The position numbers and the translations under genes were made by a program. The notes under the pieces are model-generated. The model did no database searches and was not told the DNA's origin. It worked only from the letters and a program-made list of their open reading frames with translations. 54,781 bases of DNA from Anaerolineae bacterium (GTDB lineage: Bacteria; Chloroflexota; Anaerolineae; JAAYZQ01): contig JAFGOG010000063.1 in NCBI GenBank assembly GCA_016926595.1, forward strand, positions 1 through 54,781, in the 5' to 3' direction. Below are positions 52,779 to 54,781 of the stretch, piece after piece (the first letter of the stretch is position 1; each line of letters opens with the position of its first letter).

Positions 52779-53593
52779 ACTGGAACGCAGTGCAGGCCAT
52801 TGTACGCAAGGATTTGAAAGTGGTCTTTCAGAACAAGGCAGTGTCGACCACCCTCATCGCGGCGCCGGCTATCATACTGGTAGCTTTGCCAGGAGCGGCC
52901 GCGCTGGCGACCATGTCGGGGGACGTGTCCGCCGCAGACGCTGTCTCGATGGACAACATGATTCAGATCATGCCGGCCGGGTTACAGGCCGCGCTGGCAG
53001 GCTACGACGCGGCCCAGAGGTTCGCCGTGTTCCTCCTGGTCTACGCGGCGGCAGCCCTGTACCTGCTCCTGCCCTTGCTGGTCGTCACTACCATCGCCTC
53101 CGACAGCTTTGCAGGGGAAAAGGAGCGCAAGACGCTGGAAGCCTTGCTCTACACACCGACGACCGACTGGGAGCTGCTCCTGGGCAAGCTGCTGTCGGCC
53201 TGGCTGCCCGCGCTGGGGGTCACGTGGGGCGGCTTTTTCCTCTACGCCGTGATGGCCAACCTCGCAGCCTGGCCGGTCATGGGCAGGGTATTCTTTCCCA
53301 CGACGATGTGGGTGATTCTGGCCGTGTGGGTCGCACCGGCAGCAGCCGGTCTGGGGCTGGGCAGCATGGTCCTGATTTCGTCGCGTGCCCGGACCTTTCA
53401 GGAAGCCAACCAGCTCGCGGCCGTGGTGGTCCTGCCCATCTTCGTGCTGCTCGGCTCCTCGCTATTCGGAATGATGTGCTTCGGCGCCTGGCTGATGGCA
53501 CTGTTGGGCCTGGTATTGTGGGCCATCGACGCTGCACTCTTGTGGTTTGGCAGGCGCGGCTTCCGGCGCAGCAAGCTGGCGACGCAGATATAG
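52775..53593 (+). CDS. ABC-2 type transporter permease
   Basis: A 272-residue membrane protein with about six hydrophobic segments. The N-terminus NAVQAIVRKDLKVVFQNKAV is the amphipathic start of ABC-2/NatB-like permeases, and SFAGEKERKTLEALLYTPTTDWELLLGKLL is the conserved coupling region. The ATG at 52775 overlaps the ATPase stop. It resembles drug, peptide or sodium-type exporters in general form, without a substrate prediction. Confidence 0.9.
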   Translation: MNWNAVQAIVRKDLKVVFQNKAVSTTLIAAPAIILVALPGAAALATMSGDVSAADAVSMDNMIQIMPAGLQAALAGYDAAQRFAVFLLVYAAAALYLLLPLLVVTTIASDSFAGEKERKTLEALLYTPTTDWELLLGKLLSAWLPALGVTWGGFFLYAVMANLAAWPVMGRVFFPTTMWVILAVWVAPAAAGLGLGSMVLISSRARTFQEANQLAAVVVLPIFVLLGSSLFGMMCFGAWLMALLGLVLWAIDAALLWFGRRGFRRSKLATQI

Positions 53594-53605
53594 GAGAAGG
53601 GTAGC

Positions 53606-53887
53606 GTGAATCGAAAGCCAGAGACCCCGGGTCGACAACCTTGGAGCCAACCGCAGCTATATGAGATCCAGTTCGAGGGACACCTAGGTTCCTACCGTGG
53701 GCAGATGTTCGAAGGATTGGAGATGGTCCAGGGGCCGGACGGCGAAACCGTGCTGACCGGCCCCGTGACCGACCAGGCGGCACTGCACGGCATACTGAAC
53801 AGGATCCGCGATCTGGGCGTGCCGCTGCTGTCGGTCAGACGTCTATCGGCGGATGAAGCAAGCGCAGGAAGGGACGCTGCACCATGA
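53606..53887 (+). CDS. Small conserved hypothetical protein
   Basis: A 93-residue protein with the pattern QLYEIQFEGHLGSYRGQMFEG, then GETVLTGPVTDQAALHGILNRIRDLGVPLLSVRRL. I recall similar small proteins in Chloroflexota and Actinobacteria, usually near regulators and transporters, without a known function. There is no signal peptide or membrane segment. The start is GTG, 12 bases after the permease stop and behind GGAGAAGG, so it is probably the last gene of the ABC operon. Confidence 0.75.
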   Translation: MNRKPETPGRQPWSQPQLYEIQFEGHLGSYRGQMFEGLEMVQGPDGETVLTGPVTDQAALHGILNRIRDLGVPLLSVRRLSADEASAGRDAAP

Positions 53888-54238
53888 GAACGCAGCCTAT
53901 TTGACTGTCGATCCGTACTCCACTGTGTGGGTCTTTACGCTGTACACTCCGGGAATGTGGACAGAAGGACTGCACTGGGAAGCATTCCCATGTCAAATCC
54001 ATCCAACGGGCCCTTTTGTCCCAGACTCGCTGGCATCACCGAGAAGCCCCATCTGCCGACAATTACGATATCGTCCACTTGGTGGAGGAACAGATCAGAC
54101 GACCTCTCGAATGGAGCCCTAGCGTAACGATTGTGCAATCAGAGCCACAATCGTTCTAAATCGAGAATAATCTGCACTTTACCAACAGAGAGCCTTCAGG
54201 TAGACTAATCGTGACGGCTGCACGACACGGAGGTCACG
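53888..54238. other. Gene-free stretch with one inverted repeat
   Basis: I find no convincing gene in these 350 bases. ACGATTGTG (54127-54135) and CACAATCGT (54146-54154) form a perfect nine-base inverted repeat with a ten-base loop. It may be an operator, a terminator without a T run, or the end of the damaged mobile element that follows. Confidence 0.4.
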
Positions 54239-54433
54239 ATGAGTCTATCGCCGGTTCACGACGAACCCAAGATCACACGAACAGCCCACGCCATGCTGGT
54301 GCCCTGGGGTCTGTTTGCCCGCCAGATCGGTCTGATCCGGCGCCTGGAGGGAGTGCCCATTCCTCAGTGCAAGCGGGACTATGAGCCGCAGACCAAGCTG
54401 ATCGAGTTCCTGCCCATCGCTCAGCATGGATAA
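54239..54433 (+). pseudogene. Truncated transposase, N-terminal fragment
   Basis: A 64-residue frame with a good ribosome-binding site (GGAGG, 7 bases before ATG). It reads TAHAMLVPWGLFARQIGLIRRL and PQTKLIEFL, which I recall as the beginning of full-length DDE transposases in Chloroflexota. After LIEFL the sequence diverges (PIAQHG) and stops, so the rest of the gene has been deleted. The following 255 bases (54434-54688) hold no gene; a near-duplicate CGGGCTG(A/G)(C/A)CAGC occurs within them. Confidence 0.5.
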
Positions 54434-54688
54434 CCTTTAGGGCGATTCGGGCTGACCAGCAACTCCCTGAGCGGATGACATTTCGGGCTGGACAGCGGGC
54501 GACAGAGGATGGGAATATGGCGACGCCATTGCGATGAAGCACCCACCCGTTGTTTAGGCTCATGGTTAGAGCTTTCTGCGGCTTGCGCAACCCCGCCCCG
54601 TGGCAGCAACTTCTCACATTCCCTCCTACTGATCAGTGAACCGAAACCTGGTAGCCAGACCGGCTCGGATGGATCTTCCAGCAGAGGG

Positions 54689-54781
54689 CTATATCACGCA
54701 CAGCATCTCGATGATATCTCGCGCCATCTTGATGCCAGTCAGCAGGTTCTCACCAGAGATGCGCTCGTCAATGCCGTGAAC
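54689..54781 (-). CDS. C-terminal end of an M20-family peptidase (cut by window edge)
   Basis: The last 30 codons of a minus-strand gene read in from the right edge: HGIDERISGENLLTGIKMARDII, ending at TAG 54689-54691. The motif HGxDERIS-x-ENL is the conserved C-terminal block of M20 dipeptidases and deacylases, carrying a metal-site histidine. Only this tail is present, so the substrate is unknown. Confidence 0.65.
   Translation of the reverse strand, partial: VHGIDERISGENLLTGIKMARDIIEMLCVI

Noticed and set aside
53853..54122. An 89-codon frame after the small conserved gene
   Set aside because: It overlaps the end of the preceding gene, lacks a ribosome-binding site and its composition is unlike real proteins here.

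Overview
The window is GC-rich bacterial chromosome. Its gene content points to the phylum Chloroflexota, most likely an Anaerolineae- or Caldilineae-like lineage. The pointers are a MalT-like LuxR/STAND regulator, an adenosylcobalamin-dependent ribonucleotide reductase, RqcH, a complete dcw (division and cell wall) cluster running from mraZ to ftsZ, and short family-type repeats inside the linkers of several proteins. The phylum is an inference from gene content, not from a marker-gene tree.

Layout. Positions 1-4537 hold the end of rqcH, converging on a small sugar operon (two glycosyltransferases and a methyltransferase, minus strand) that has its own promoter and a terminator-like leader hairpin. 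Positions 4570-11054 (minus) form a cobalamin module: a strong promoter, a cobalamin riboswitch, two tandem hairpins, an exported alpha-barrel protein, a DUF4430 protein, EcfT, a fused double EcfA, an ECF S component, and then an O6-alkylguanine alkyltransferase. The two exported proteins together match the two domains of animal transcobalamin. This is the most interesting system in the window. Positions 11101-14911 hold a lipoprotein with a duplicated domain and the yggU/yggT/yggS/pgeF/ydcF group. Positions 14941-18699 (minus) hold nrdR, a second alkyltransferase and nrdJ, preceded by a pair of palindromes spaced like NrdR boxes. The B12-dependent NrdJ is a consumer of the cofactor that the neighbouring operon would import.

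Positions 18874-19016 carry a strongly structured, possibly non-coding RNA element. Positions 19064-36649 (minus) are the dcw cluster in the order mraZ, rsmH, ftsL, ftsI, murF, mraY, murD, ftsW, murG, a CvpA-like gene, murC, murB, and then ddl, ftsQ, ftsA, ftsZ behind a second promoter that appears to be leaderless. MurE is missing from the cluster. Four TGGGN-type MraZ boxes with an exact 10-bp period lie just downstream of the mraZ promoter. A tRNA-Ser(GGA) and a DUF3786 gene follow.

Positions 37739-46716 (plus) are a translation/RNA operon: nusA, ylxR (rnpM), infB, rbfA, nrnA, truB and ribF fused to an archease domain, followed by an Fpg-family glycosylase. Positions 46749-53887 (plus) hold a large LuxR-type STAND regulator and a two-pair ABC-2 transporter cluster whose first ATPase has a frameshift near its 3' end. 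The last kilobase holds a truncated transposase and the tail of an M20-type peptidase.
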